From: Chamaecrista fasciculata
Lineage: Eukaryota; Streptophyta; Magnoliopsida; Fabales; Fabaceae
Assembly (NCBI GenBank): GCA_003254925.1
Contig: QANZ01055528.1
Coordinates: 22,207 to 86,206, forward strand
Direction: 5' to 3'
DNA length: 64,000 bases
The translations under genes and the position numbers were made by a program. This document shows positions 35,897 to 47,400 of the stretch, piece after piece (the stretch's first letter is position 1; every line of letters begins with the position of its first letter). The notes under the pieces were generated by a model, which was not told where the DNA came from, did not search any database, and saw only the letters and a program-made list of their open reading frames with translations.

Positions 35897-36341
35897 TTAA
35901 AAGCACATAAAAATTAATGTTATTCAAGTTAATTATATTATATATGAATAAATTTTTTTTTTAACTTTATAAACAAACATGTTTTTTAAATATTGAAAAA
36001 TTTAGAAATAAAAATAAAATTTTAAAAAAAAAGGAAACAAAAATAGGAAACATTTCCTTAAATTAAATAGGCCCTTAATTTTATACCACTCATTTCAAAA
36101 TCTTCTCATAAATGAAATGATTTATTCACTATGGATCAAACCTCGTATTAGTCTCTAAAGTATAGGATGAATTATGTTTTCATACTTAAAGAATTTTTTG
36201 TTCTATTTTGGTTCGTAAAATTCCCAATATGTTCCACCGTTTGTCCCTATCGTGATTTTGTCTAATTTTTCTCTTTATTTCTCAGCTAGACAATTGACTT
36301 GAATTATTTCTCTTTCATACACATCATAGTAAGTGAGTTAA

Positions 36342-36514
36342 TAGGGACTAATTTGGAGGCTAGAGAAGAACCCTAGAGGTCGAGTAGTGTGCGAAATTGC
36401 AGAAGAATTGATAAAAGTTTCAACTAAATAAGAGTGAACCGCTATAGCTCCCCAAGCAATTTTGCACACTACTCGACCTCTAGGGTTCTTCTCTAACCTC
36501 CAAATTAGTCCCTA
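36342..36514. repeat. Inverted repeat with 59-bp arms
   Basis: Arms at 36342-36400 and 36456-36514 are complementary at all but about two positions (tagggactaatttggaggc at the outer end), separated by a 55-base loop. No target duplication identified. Confidence 0.7.
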
Positions 36515-36570
36515 TACTGAAAAATCGCGAAACAGCCCCTGTTTTACACAAAATCTGACTTCGACTCGCC

Positions 36571-37216
36571 TAGGGATGTCAAAATGGGCCTAGGCCCGCG
36601 GGCCCGGCCCGGCCCGCCCACTAAATGGGCGGGCTTGGGCATCAAAAAATAGGCCCGTTTAAAAAACGGGCCTATATGGGGTGGCCCGTTTAGCCCGCGG
36701 GCGGGCCGGCCCGCGGGCTACCCGCCGCATAATTTTTTAAAATTTTATAAATATAATTATTTTAAAGATATTTTATATATATTTTGTATAAATTTTTATC
36801 TAAATATTATTATTTATATGTTATCCTCTCATATTAATTTTAAAATTATAATTTTTCAAAAGACAAATCAATTTTTAGTAATAAAAAATAATTTTATATA
36901 TATTTTATTTAATTATAGAATTAAATAATTATGTATTAATAATTAAAATATAAATAAAATTAAAAATATTGTTATTAATTTACAAATTTGATTGTATTTT
37001 AGTCTATTTTACATTATATTATTATTATTATAATATATTTTAATTTTAAAAAAAATAGTGTTGGCCCGCGGGCCGGCCCGTTTAACCCGCGGGCCAATGC
37101 GGGCGGGCTTGGGAATCCAAAATGGAGCCCGTTTATAAACGGGCCGGCCCGCCCCAGCCCGTTTAAAGGCGGGCCCGTAGCGGGCTTGGGCGGGCCGACC
37201 CGTTTTGACACCCTTA
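36571..37216. mobile_element. GC-ended hAT MITE, 646 bp, perfect 8-bp duplication
   Basis: Starts TAGGGATGTCAAAATGGGCC, ends GACCCGTTTTGACACCCTTA, and both flanks read gactcgcc (36563-36570 and 37217-37224). GC-rich subterminal GGGCCGGCCCG clusters enclose an AT-rich core. An 8-bp duplication and TAGGG-type ends fit the hAT superfamily; no transposase is present. It interrupts an older repeat containing CGCCTAGGCG. Confidence 0.8.
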
Positions 37217-37224
37217 GACTCGCC

Positions 37225-38103
37225 TAGGCGCCCAGTTGCACACCTAGGCGAGCTGGCTTCATTAATCCTTGCTGACACAAGGCAGGGCGCCTAGGCGAGC
37301 AGGATAACTCAGCAACACTAAAATCTTCTTTTCGACTCCGAATCGCTTCATACTAAGAACCGCAGACCTCTCAACATGTTCTAGACATTTTAAGCTTTGA
37401 TTCAAGGTCATGAAACATAGAAAACTCATTAAATTGATTGCTTGAAATCGTTGGTTAACTTGAATAACATAAAACGAAAAGAAACAAAACTAAACAAACA
37501 AAAACTTAAAACTAAAAATTAAACATCTACAACTAATAAAATACTAAATACTCACTTATTAGGCTTCATTAACAAATAAAACATGGATAAAAGCCTTGAA
37601 ATGACCAGAGATTAGGGCTAAATAACTCTAAATTATTAGAGTTATCACACCCTCAAACTTGAACTTTTGCTCGTCCTCGAGCAAAGCTCTAAACAAAAAA
37701 CAAAAACAAAAAAAGAAAATGAAGAAAGATGAAACACAACACAAGAACACTCATGGTGGCAGCCCAAACAACATCAGATGGAATACAAGACTATTTATCA
37801 GCACATTCCTTTACCTTTCTAATAACAGTTAGACAAATTAAGCATAAGGTAATTTTAAAGCAAATTCCAAGTGTGTGTGTGTGATTGGCCTTCTCAATTT
37901 CACCTAAGTTCACCCAAAACTATCAATACATCAACTTATTTCACTGGCCACTTATTTTATTAACCGAGTATTAAGTTCTTAATAACAAGATCAAAGACCA
38001 ATAAAGAGAAAAACAATTGCAACTAAACTCACTTAGATAAACAACTTAAACAAACCCCCAAACTTAGACTTTTCAGTCTCTTTATTTATATACTTTTCTT
38101 TTG
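37225..38103. other. Possible LTR-retrotransposon non-coding remnant
   Basis: Contains CGCCTAGGCG-type palindromes and the phrase 'cttgaacttttgctcgtcctcgagcaaa' around 37657-37685, which occurs in the untranslated parts of some plant LTR elements. No coding domain was read. Confidence 0.3.
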
Positions 38104-38217
38104 TTCAAGCTTGATGAAGAAGGGTGTGGAAGTGTTTATTCAAATCTTGAAGGGATTTATTTGAAAGAACAAGATGTGGCTGAAGCTGCATTGTATTTGG
38201 CAAGTGAAAACGATTCC
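38104..38217 (+). pseudogene. Short-chain dehydrogenase C-terminal fragment
   Basis: One open frame reads FKLDEEGCGSVYSNLEG then IYLKEQDVAEAALYLASEND. This is the C-terminal block of plant SDR110C-type (secoisolariciresinol/tropinone-like) dehydrogenases, where DVAEAALYLASD precedes the ..YVSGxNLxVDGG end. The end is missing and no upstream Rossmann half lies nearby. The block that should precede it is found 25 kb away at 63659-63872 on the same strand. Confidence 0.65.
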
Positions 38218-40016
38218 CTGAATCTCTTTGCATCTCCTCAAAACATTTCGTTTCCCTCTCCTTTTCCACTTTTTTAGAGCCAAAATGAAAACGATTCCCT
38301 CCTTCTACATTTTTCGTAGGTTTTCTCTGCATCACTCACTCATTTTTCGTAGTTCTGGTCAAATTACAATTTTAAATGTATACAATATACATATCAAACC
38401 CCTTTACTTCTCATCGGTAAAACAATAAATCTGCTTTGTTTTACAATAAATTAGGCTTTAAGCTCTGGACTCCAATAGCTAGGTACATATTCTCCGTAAA
38501 AGACTCCAATAGCTTGCACCTGGAAAAAAGTGTTTATTCTCACAACACTATTAGTTTAGTTAATTGAGGATTCTGCTAAGATATGAGTTCAATGATATCC
38601 AATATACTTAGAGTGGACCAAGCTCTAGCTTTGCCTTTTGCTGTTCTTGAATTCTCAGTTTTGCTCTAGTTGCTCTGTTTCTCGAGTCAGTTTATTTGTG
38701 AGGTTAGGTAGTTGAGCTTAGGCATTGTCAGTAAAACTATTGCTATAATTTATTTTATGGAGGTTAATATGACGCCAATCTAGTGGATATAGTTATTATC
38801 CTTTTATTGTGTTGAATCTCTATGTAGGTAAGTCAAGAAAGTGCGGCATATCTAATTTCTTTTCTTTTGATCACTGTGATTAAGTGCCTACCAGGAAAAA
38901 GTGGGTTCTCTTAAAGGAATACAACTATCTTAGTTGGTGAATGATTGTAAAACTAAAGTTACATATTTCATTTATTGTTCAACAGTTATGGTTTTTGTCT
39001 ATTCACTTTGACCATGTTTAGCATTTTTTCTTTTCACTTTTAAATGTAATGTTCTTTAAAGGCTTATTTTACTATATCTTGGTTTTGTTACGAATTGAAA
39101 TTATCAAACACAATCAATATTTGAAATAGTACTTTCTTCATTTTGCAAGGAGATAGTGGGGAGTGGGAAGTTGCTTACAAGATCTCAAAGAAAGAAGATG
39201 AAGAAATTGCATTAACGGTATGCTTCTTTAGGATGCACATCCTTTGGTCTATTGCAATATATATTTATCATATATATACTATATTACTATACATATGTAT
39301 ATAATATGTTTTTCCATGACCAATATTGACTCTATCAGATAAGAAATTGGCATCAATTAGTAACTAACTGTTAATCGTAAAATGGAGTTTTTTTTCCCTT
39401 ATGTTTGTGACAGTACTTTTCACTGTGTCACATATTGAGAGTCAATTAATATGGTGTGCTGATACAAAAATGACTTAAGCTTGATTTTGAGAAAATGGAG
39501 AATGACTAGGCATTATGATCATAATATCCAACTTCAAGCTATGTGAGTCTTCATGATGTTTCTAACCTTATTTGCGAGTAAATCTTTAGAAACATGGTTT
39601 TAGCATTCACTCTCTAGGCTTTACTATACCCTCTCATCATGGTGTACTATTACTGATTGTCTCGGAGCTTAATTCAGCAAAAGTGTAACGCAGTGAATGT
39701 AGGTACCACTGAAACAACAGTGAAGTACTTATTGGTGCCATAACATTGTAAACTGAAGATTTTCATCCCCTAATCAATGAATGAATGATTAGGAATTCCA
39801 TGTGTTTTGTTTGTTATTATTATGAAAATAATGGATGGCTCAATCAAAATGTCTATTTCTTTATTTGTGCAAGCTCAACCACCATTAACCACCTTAATTT
39901 GTTTTCTTTCTTGAAGGTGAAAGAGAAAATCTGAGAGATAACCGAAGAAGTTTGAAGGTGAAAGAGAAGGGGAGCAAAAGGGTTATTGTGAGTCCACTTC
40001 TTTTAGTCCTTGTTAA

Positions 40017-40210
40017 AATTTTGTTTTAGTCCCTCATGTAAATTCTGTTTTAGTACCTGCTAGTAAAATTCAGTTTTAGTCCCTGTTGTAAATTCAGTTT
40101 TAGTCACTGCTAGTAAATTCAGTTTTAGTCCCTGCTGTAAACTCTGTTTTAGTACCTGTTAGTAAAATTCAGTTTTAGTCCCTGCTATAAATTCAGTTTT
40201 AGTCCCTGAT
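40017..40210. repeat. Minisatellite of 'ttcagttttagtccctg' units
   Basis: Six to seven imperfect units of about 30 bp, each containing gttttagt(c/a)cctg followed by (c/t)tgtaaa or tagtaaaatt. Confidence 0.75.
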
Positions 40211-40559
40211 GTGGAAATGACGGCATGGTTTGTTTTTATGAAGAACCAAATGTTTTGGCTAATTTTTGTTCTTCTCTCTATTTATTGTCATAGAGGTGAT
40301 GGTAGTTTTAGATGAAAGTGCGCCTAAAACTACTTTTTTTTGTACTTATACTATTTCATATGCCTCTAAGATTGCTTTGAGTGCTATTTTGGTTAATATT
40401 GATTTGAGTTCTAACTTTTATATCATATAAATCTATCATTCTAAGTTGACCATCATTAATTGATGTCTCATGAGATGGTGAGCTATAGCAAAATAGTATA
40501 TATTGATTTAGGTATGGCAAATTAGTATAGTTAACATCAACTATTTTAATGAGTTTTAG

Positions 40560-42599
40560 GAATCTGAACTTGGAAAAGAATTCGGTCGTGGTGCCATGTA
40601 TATTGTCAATCATACGAAAAAGGATGGCTCCTTGTCAATGATGTTGCCAAAGATATATGTGTAAGTTTTATTATATTCAAAACTATATTATATGTCAAAT
40701 ACTCATGTTTGATCAGCAACTTATATTTATATGCTTCTAAGATGCTAGCTTCTACCTATTCATGAATTGGATGTCACATGCATATATATATATATATATA
40801 TATCTAATATTATATGGGTCCACCCTTTTCTGGTCGTCCATTTTTAAAATTATAGTATATGAAATTAAAAATAAGAAAAAATCTACTATTTGGTCTCTCT
40901 TTCTTTACTTAGTTAACAATTTAGTCCCTTATTTATTTTACATACATACGGGCACGCAAAGCCCCTAGTATATATATATATGCATAAGAAGCAAAGTTAG
41001 ACATGGCATCTCGAGCATTTTAGGCCAATATATTCTGTTAGGTGGTGGTAGGTATATATTTGATAGAGTCAAATGTCAAAGACAAAAATAAACCTCGGAA
41101 AGGAGGGAAAAAACCTAAAGGAGGCATGAAGTAGAAGGCTCTTATTTATTTATTTTTTATTTTTGTTACTTTAGTTTTCCTGCTCTGTTCATATATATGA
41201 TTGATTTATTATATTAATTTTAATGATGAGTTGTTTGTGTATAATTTGTATATAGCAATAATTGTTGGTAGAGTGTAGAGATGAGTCCAATCATGCACGG
41301 CATATATAGTTTTTAAAAGATGACAATGGAGTTAGATCAAAATAACATGGAGTTATTAATATAATACTAATAATGAGTAATGACATGGGATTATTTATAA
41401 AGGATAAAACCAAATGTACAGTATTGTTCATTATTGAACACACTACTGAAGTGGCAAAGAGTGAAAAGGACAAAAAAAAATTAAATCCAAACGAAAACTG
41501 GATGCTTTTGTAGGATTAAACTTAAGTTTTGCCATCTCTGTCTCAATTCTCAGAAAGTAATTTAAGTTGTCTGCTCATTGTATTGTATTGTATAGTTTTA
41601 GGATTAAAAAATGAAATAAGGTTAAACACTGTAGCTGTAATTTAAGTTCCACTTATAAACTAGCTTGAAAGATTAGAATAGCTTGAGAGATTAGAACATG
41701 TTTGTATGTATATTCAAGTTTGATATGAGTGTCATTGATTCACAGTTTAATGCTTTGAATTCCTGAGCTGAGCACTCCATCCCATCCCAACCTATTATCT
41801 ATTATTTATTCTCTTTTCACTATTTATTCTCTTTGTGCTGACATGTATCGAAAGAAAACTGAAGATATATATATATATATATATATGGTTTTTTGAGTGT
41901 GTGGAAATTAAAGATATGTATATCCTTCCATTTCCTGGATGTCTCACTCATTACATGACCTCTTTTGGTTGTTTCTCATAGTCAATTAGTCAAAGCTTGT
42001 TTGGATCCTCTGTTTTTTTATTTAGCAACTGTTATTATCGAAGCTTCCCACTTTTTCTTTATGGACTCTCCGCCATGCCTAATGATTTAATTAATTAATT
42101 AGTGCTTTAAGGTTTTTTTGGGAGTGGTCACATATATGATTGCAATGCCAATAAGTGTGTTACTTAGAATTTGGGCCAAGTCCTTCTTGTGTATTTGGGT
42201 TATCCACTCACAATATTACTAGCTCAACTCCTAGAGGCAGCACAAATGACTCAAACAAGATAGCACAATTAGAGTCACAATTAAAGAATGAAACTGAGCT
42301 AAGAAAGATGCAGAGTTGTATGAAATATATGTTCAAAAACATGTTTGGAAATACAGCTCCACCACCAGAGTTTGCATCAATAATAAATGTTGACGAAGTA
42401 TATTACTAAAACTATTTATTAAAGTACACATATTTACATATCAACTTTATTTGTAATTTAATGTTATAATTCATTTTTGCAGGAAATTCCAACTGATGTT
42501 CGTTCTTCATCAAGTCAAGTCATGCACAATGATCCCTTTTTAATGTTAGATCAACTTACTACCATTTCTAGTGGAATATTTAGATTTATGTATGGATGA
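40560..42599 (+). pseudogene. CACTA (En/Spm) transposase-like gene, 3' exons
   Basis: Three exon-like segments with AG/GT borders: 40560-40660 (ESELGKEFGRGAM then YIVNHTKKDGS), 42155-42398 (LEFGPSPSCVFGLST; coiled segment IAQLESQLKNETELRKMQ; MKYMFKNMFG) and 42483-42599 (EIPTDVRSSSSQV, ending in TGA). The THTKKDG-like block, the GxGPSPSxVFG block and the following coiled-coil are the order seen in plant En/Spm 'Transposase_24' proteins. The start of 42155-42398 is approximate. Upstream exons are not found with certainty; a candidate lies at 39151-39219 (GEWEVAYKISKKEDEEIALT). A Helitron-like insert sits in the intron at 40803-40968. It belongs to the CACTA element ending at 43160. Confidence 0.55.
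40803..40968 (+). mobile_element. Small Helitron-like element, second copy
   Basis: Starts TCTAATATTATATGGG after an A, ends GCCCCTAG before a T, and shares the body (ggacgacca, taaataagggactaaat in reverse) with the minus-strand copy at 3586-3764. Compared with that copy, one arm of the 3' hairpin is missing. Confidence 0.6.
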
Positions 42600-42789
42600 A
42601 TGTTTAATTTCCATGAATATTTAAATTTATGTATGAATGGTAAGACTTGGATATTTTGTTTAATATATTATATTTTGGATAATTAAAATATTTTAAGAAA
42701 CATTTTAGATTTATTGATGTTCTTATTTAATTTAAAAGCTAATAATTAAATATAAATAATAATAATAATAAAAGCAAAAATAATAACAT

Positions 42790-43160
42790 TTAAAAAAAAC
42801 TGAAAGGCATTTAGCGGCGGTACTTAAAACCGCCACAAAACAACAATAGGTTTATGCAAATTTAGCGGCGGTTAAAAAACCGCCACAAAATTAAATTATG
42901 TTTATATGCCTACGCATTTAGTGGCGGTTACGAAACCGCCGCAAAATGCTGCACATGTTCTGGCGATCAACGAACCGTTACTAAATGAGAGAGAACCGCC
43001 GCTAAATGATTATTCCAGCGGTTGATAAAACCGTCGCTGAATGATTGCGATGCTGTTAATACCGACGGTTTTCAGAACCGCCGGTATTGCATTTAGTGGC
43101 GGTTAAAATCGCCACTAAATGTAAAAAAAACCGCCGCTAAATGATGCATTTTTTGTAGTG
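42790..43160 (+). mobile_element. CACTA transposon 3' end with subterminal repeats
   Basis: Repeated units of the form TTTAGCGGCGGTT / AACCGCC(G/A)C(T/A)AAAT occur in both orientations, followed by the terminal TTTTTTGTAGTG (43149-43160), the complement of the CACTACAAAAAA terminus of CACTA elements. A 3-bp target, tag, follows. The matching 5' terminus was not found upstream in the window, so the element is long or 5'-truncated. Confidence 0.85.
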
Positions 43161-43299
43161 TAGCTAGTTGTGTGTTATGCATATGCATTATATTCATGTT
43201 GATCACTTTAATTCGCTGCTATTATATATACCTCCATGGTTGTATCCATTTATCTTTTGGTAAAATCTATCTTATAAAAGAGTCGGGGTGTGCAATTTT

Positions 43300-43475
43300 T
43301 TTTAGGTGATACCATGGGTATTCCCCGCCTATCCGTGTAAGTTGTAATGGTTTAGGCAAGACTAATCTCATTTGGGTCGGGGAACAAACAATCCCAAGTC
43401 GACTCCAAAGCTTGAACCCAGGTCCCTCAACTTAGGGCGCAACTCACCAATCACTGCATCAAACACTTGTTGGTA
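43300..43475 (-). mobile_element. SINE, second copy
   Basis: On the minus strand: A-box-like gattggtgagttgcgcc, B-box-like gggttcaag, the shared tail acacggataggcggggaat, and an A run (T run at about 43297-43304). Related to the SINE at 27656-27845; target duplication not clear. Confidence 0.7.
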
Positions 43476-43605
43476 TTTTAAGACACTAGGACAGTAGGAA
43501 TGAAAGATTATAGTTTATAATTTATAATATAATAAATTAAAAAGTAATTTAATAAATTGATTCCGAATTTGGGACAAACTAAAATGTGCGTGCATGTAAT
43601 ATATA

Positions 43606-44055
43606 GGTCAAAATCTCAAATTGGTCCCTTATGTATGAGGTGGATTTCAAATTGGTCCCAAACCTACTTTTGATATGCTAACCTCATCGTTTGATAACGA
43701 TCTCAACTAGACAAAGAAAGAACTTTTCAAGAGTTAATACATAATTTCAAACTTGTCGCATTCACTTGAAACGAGAGAGATATATTTAACTTCGCTTGTT
43801 TGATTGTGAAACGAATTATCCATTTTCGGGACTTGATTTGACCTCATTTGTTGATGATTTCATAGTAGTCGTCATAAAAACTTGTGGCTCTAAATTCATC
43901 ATTTGAAACGAGAGAGATTTGACTACATCCATCAATCATTTTGGGATAAATTTGAAAAATTATAGAAATGTGTAGTATCAATTTGAAATAAATGAAACAA
44001 AAGGGACCAATTTTAAATTCATTCATACATAAGGGACCAATTTGAGGTTTTAGCC
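43606..44055. mobile_element. TIR element just downstream of copy C
   Basis: Ends GGTCAAAATCTCAAATTGG and CCAATTTGAGGTTTTAGCC are inverted, with GGTCCCTTATGTATGA and complement following inward. The inner module 'gaaacgagagagat' occurs twice and recurs in 46305-47105. No perfect target duplication. Confidence 0.55.
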
Positions 44056-44489
44056 AAATAATTAATAAATAAAATGGTGGAAGGAAAATGATGCAAACTA
44101 CTGTATAAAAAATATTCTAATCTTTGGCTTTATCCTTCTTTAACAAAACAATCACTAGTTTCCGGCTTGAAATTGGTTAGATCTTCGATCTTTAATCTCA
44201 CTGAATGTTCTTAATCTTGGATTGATTGTTACTGAAGCCTCTAGCTACTGATTGTTGAGTCTTTCCATTTAATTTGTTTCTGGGAATCGTTCCGATTGAT
44301 TATTAAAGTCTCTGGTTTAATTTGATTGAACCGGCTAGGTTTCTGAAAATATCCCAAATTATTAAGATTCATATAAAATCCTTTCGTACTACATCATAAT
44401 TCAAAATGCACACCAGTTTTTCTAGACAAAAGCCACAAAATGCATGCTACAGCTTTATGTATTAAGCATTTATAATGGATTTAGTGAAT

Positions 44490-47400
44490 CTAGAGTTTGC
44501 TTGCTATATTTGATCGATTAGGAAGTTGTAGACACTGCCATTGCTCATAATCAACCTCTCTGAAGAATCGATCCACCATTTCTTCGCTAACCAACTCTAG
44601 CTTTGGAGGATCCCACTAGTTAATTAAGCACACAGACAAAAGAAAGGAATAACATTAGGAAATGATTAAATATTAACTCCATTACATGTGTGTGTGTGTA
44701 TATATATATATTGGGTGAAATCTCTTACCATGGGCTTGTTGTCTCTATCAAATAATTTTGCTCTTGCACCCTGTGAAAGTTAAGTGCACCAGTGTTATAA
44801 TTTAATTAGATAAATGGAAAAAGGTAATTAAGCTTCTCATAGAGTAATCAAATTACCACATTTTGTTCCAATGCTAATGTTTAATTACATACCTCATAGA
44901 AATCATTGCTAATAGTTCTTGCTAGGAAGTGGCAGCCAATAGTATAATCTCGAGAAAGGCATTGTTCAATGTTCTGGACTCTGCCTTCTCTCACCTATTT
45001 ATAAACCCTTCAAATTATTAGTTAAAGCATTTTCATTTCTCAATACTTAACAATTTTTTTTGGCCAAATCAATACTGACAATTTGTAAATTCATATTTCA
45101 TTTCATAATTCATAGATACTTACTGATCTAAGCCATATCTTCAGAGCTGTAGGACAAGCTGAACCCATATAACTTACAGCGTTTCTAATCCACTTTTCTG
45201 ATCCATTTTCTGCTTCAGTTTCCTAGAATATTTTGAGTTTATGTCATCCATATGTTGTCCAAATTAACAATATTCACTAATTCCCAACTAATTAACATTC
45301 AATTTTTTTTCCTGAAAGGAGAAAAAAAGAGTCTTCAATATGAAAAGACAAACATATGTTGTTCATACTTACCAAGGATCGAACTATTTCCTCAACAGTC
45401 CCCTTTGAGAAACATTTGTTGATTGTGTGCAGTCTGTGTCAGAACAAATTAGTATCTACTCAGTAAATCTCAGTTTTTAATATAAAATGAGGAACTAAAA
45501 ACGAAATCATGATATTAATTGTGTCATTAGCTAAGGAAATGTAGCATATATAACATCCAGAAGAAACAACTCTGATTACCTCCTCAAGGGGCTATCTTCC
45601 TTCAAATGAGGTATTTCTGTAAACTTCTGGATAGATTCAGCAATTATTGATGTATCTGAAGTTGTGACAGTTTGTAGGACATTTTCCAGCAATTTTAGCT
45701 TCTATTGCACAAAGGAAATAAGTAATATATAATTAATATATGTCGGAGCTAACCACACCCTTATTGTCATTTAGTAAGGAAATAAACGTATGCATAGTAA
45801 AAGCATAAATCGGAAGCTAAGTAATATATGGATAGTTACACTTATACCTTTGAAGGTACAAAATGAGTTGCTAGGCCACATGCAACCATTTCTGCTCCGT
45901 ACAAACGTGTTCCTGTTAACCCTAAGTACTCCCCTATGTATATATGTAAACATTAAACTGTTAAAACTAATAACAACCACCATAATGAATTATTTTTTTT
46001 GATAGGCTAAAGTTTAGATGGGAGTAAATATTGGATAGTTAGAACAAGTAACAACTATCATAAAAAGATTTGATACTATATATATAGTTGTCCACTTCTA
46101 CAGCAGAAAGATTTGTAGAATACATACCAAAATGTCCAGGGACCCTTGAGAGGAAGTAAGATGATCCCACATCAGGAGAAAATCCTATAGATGTCTCTGG
46201 CATTGCAAATACCTGTAACAAATATTATGGCTTAGTTATATATGCATACTATAAATTAGAAGTGGTGTTGCCTGTGAAGAATATTTTGAAATTGTCAAAT
46301 TTACTCAAACAAGTTTTTTGGTCCCTTATTTTTGGGGTAAGTTGCAATTTAGTCATTTATCTTTCTTTTTTTTTTTTCGCGATTTTGGTCCGATATTTTT
46401 TTTCCAAAAGTTCACTTCGTGGTCCCAACGATTGAACGTGATCATATCTCTTTTGTTTTAAATTCAATTACTACGAGTTTGGAGTCATGACTTATTCTTG
46501 ATAACCCCTTTCTTTTTTCAATCACGCTTTTTGTTTTACAGTAAAAAATAAAAGCAAGGTTGGTTATATCTCTCGTTTCAAGTCTAACGAGTTCAGAGCT
46601 ATATGTTACTTTTGAGGAGTCTTTTGTCTGTCCAGTTGAGACCATTTACAAATGAAGTCGAATTGGGTGAAAAAGTGAAAAAATTATGAAAAACCACTTC
46701 TGGGTCTGATTTGACCTTATTCTTGACGGTCCCAACTTCGCAGAAAAAAAAAACTCGTCAAAAGGAACTCGTAACTTTGAACTCGTCGCAATTAGACTGG
46801 AAACGAGAGAGATATGATCAACTTCACTCATTTGACTATGAAACAAGTGGCCCACTTTTGGAACCCAATTTGACCTTGTTTGTTGACGTCTCCAACTAGA
46901 CAAAGAAAAGACTCGTCAAATGTAACATGTAGCTCTAAACTCGTTACAATCGGACTTGAAACGAGAGAGATGTAGCCACGTTCAGTCATTGGGACCAAGA
47001 AATGAAAGTTTTAGGAAAGATATAGGACCAAAATCACCTAAAATAAATGATGAAAAGCTTTATTGCAACCCATCTAAAAAATAAGAGACTAAAGTTAAAT
47101 TTTAGTAAAAAATAATAGGCTTAAGTGCACTTTTGGTCCCATAACTATGACAAAGGTTTCATTTTGGTCCCATAACTTTTTTTGTTGCAATTTTGGTCCC
47201 ATAACTATGGCAAAGGTTTCATTTTGGTCCCATAACTTTTTTTGTTGCAATTTTGGTCCCATAACTATGACAAAGGTTTCATTTTAGTCCCATAACTTTT
47301 TTTGTTGCAATTTTGGTCCCATAACTTCTCAAAAGGTTCCACCGTTAGTCCCTTGGTGAATTCCATCCATATTTAGCCGTTAAGTATGACGTGACATAGT

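Noticed and set aside
39151..39219. An exon reading GEWEVAYKISKKEDEEIALT
   Set aside because: Splice-like borders are present but no family match or neighbouring exon could be shown; kept only as a candidate part of the CACTA gene.
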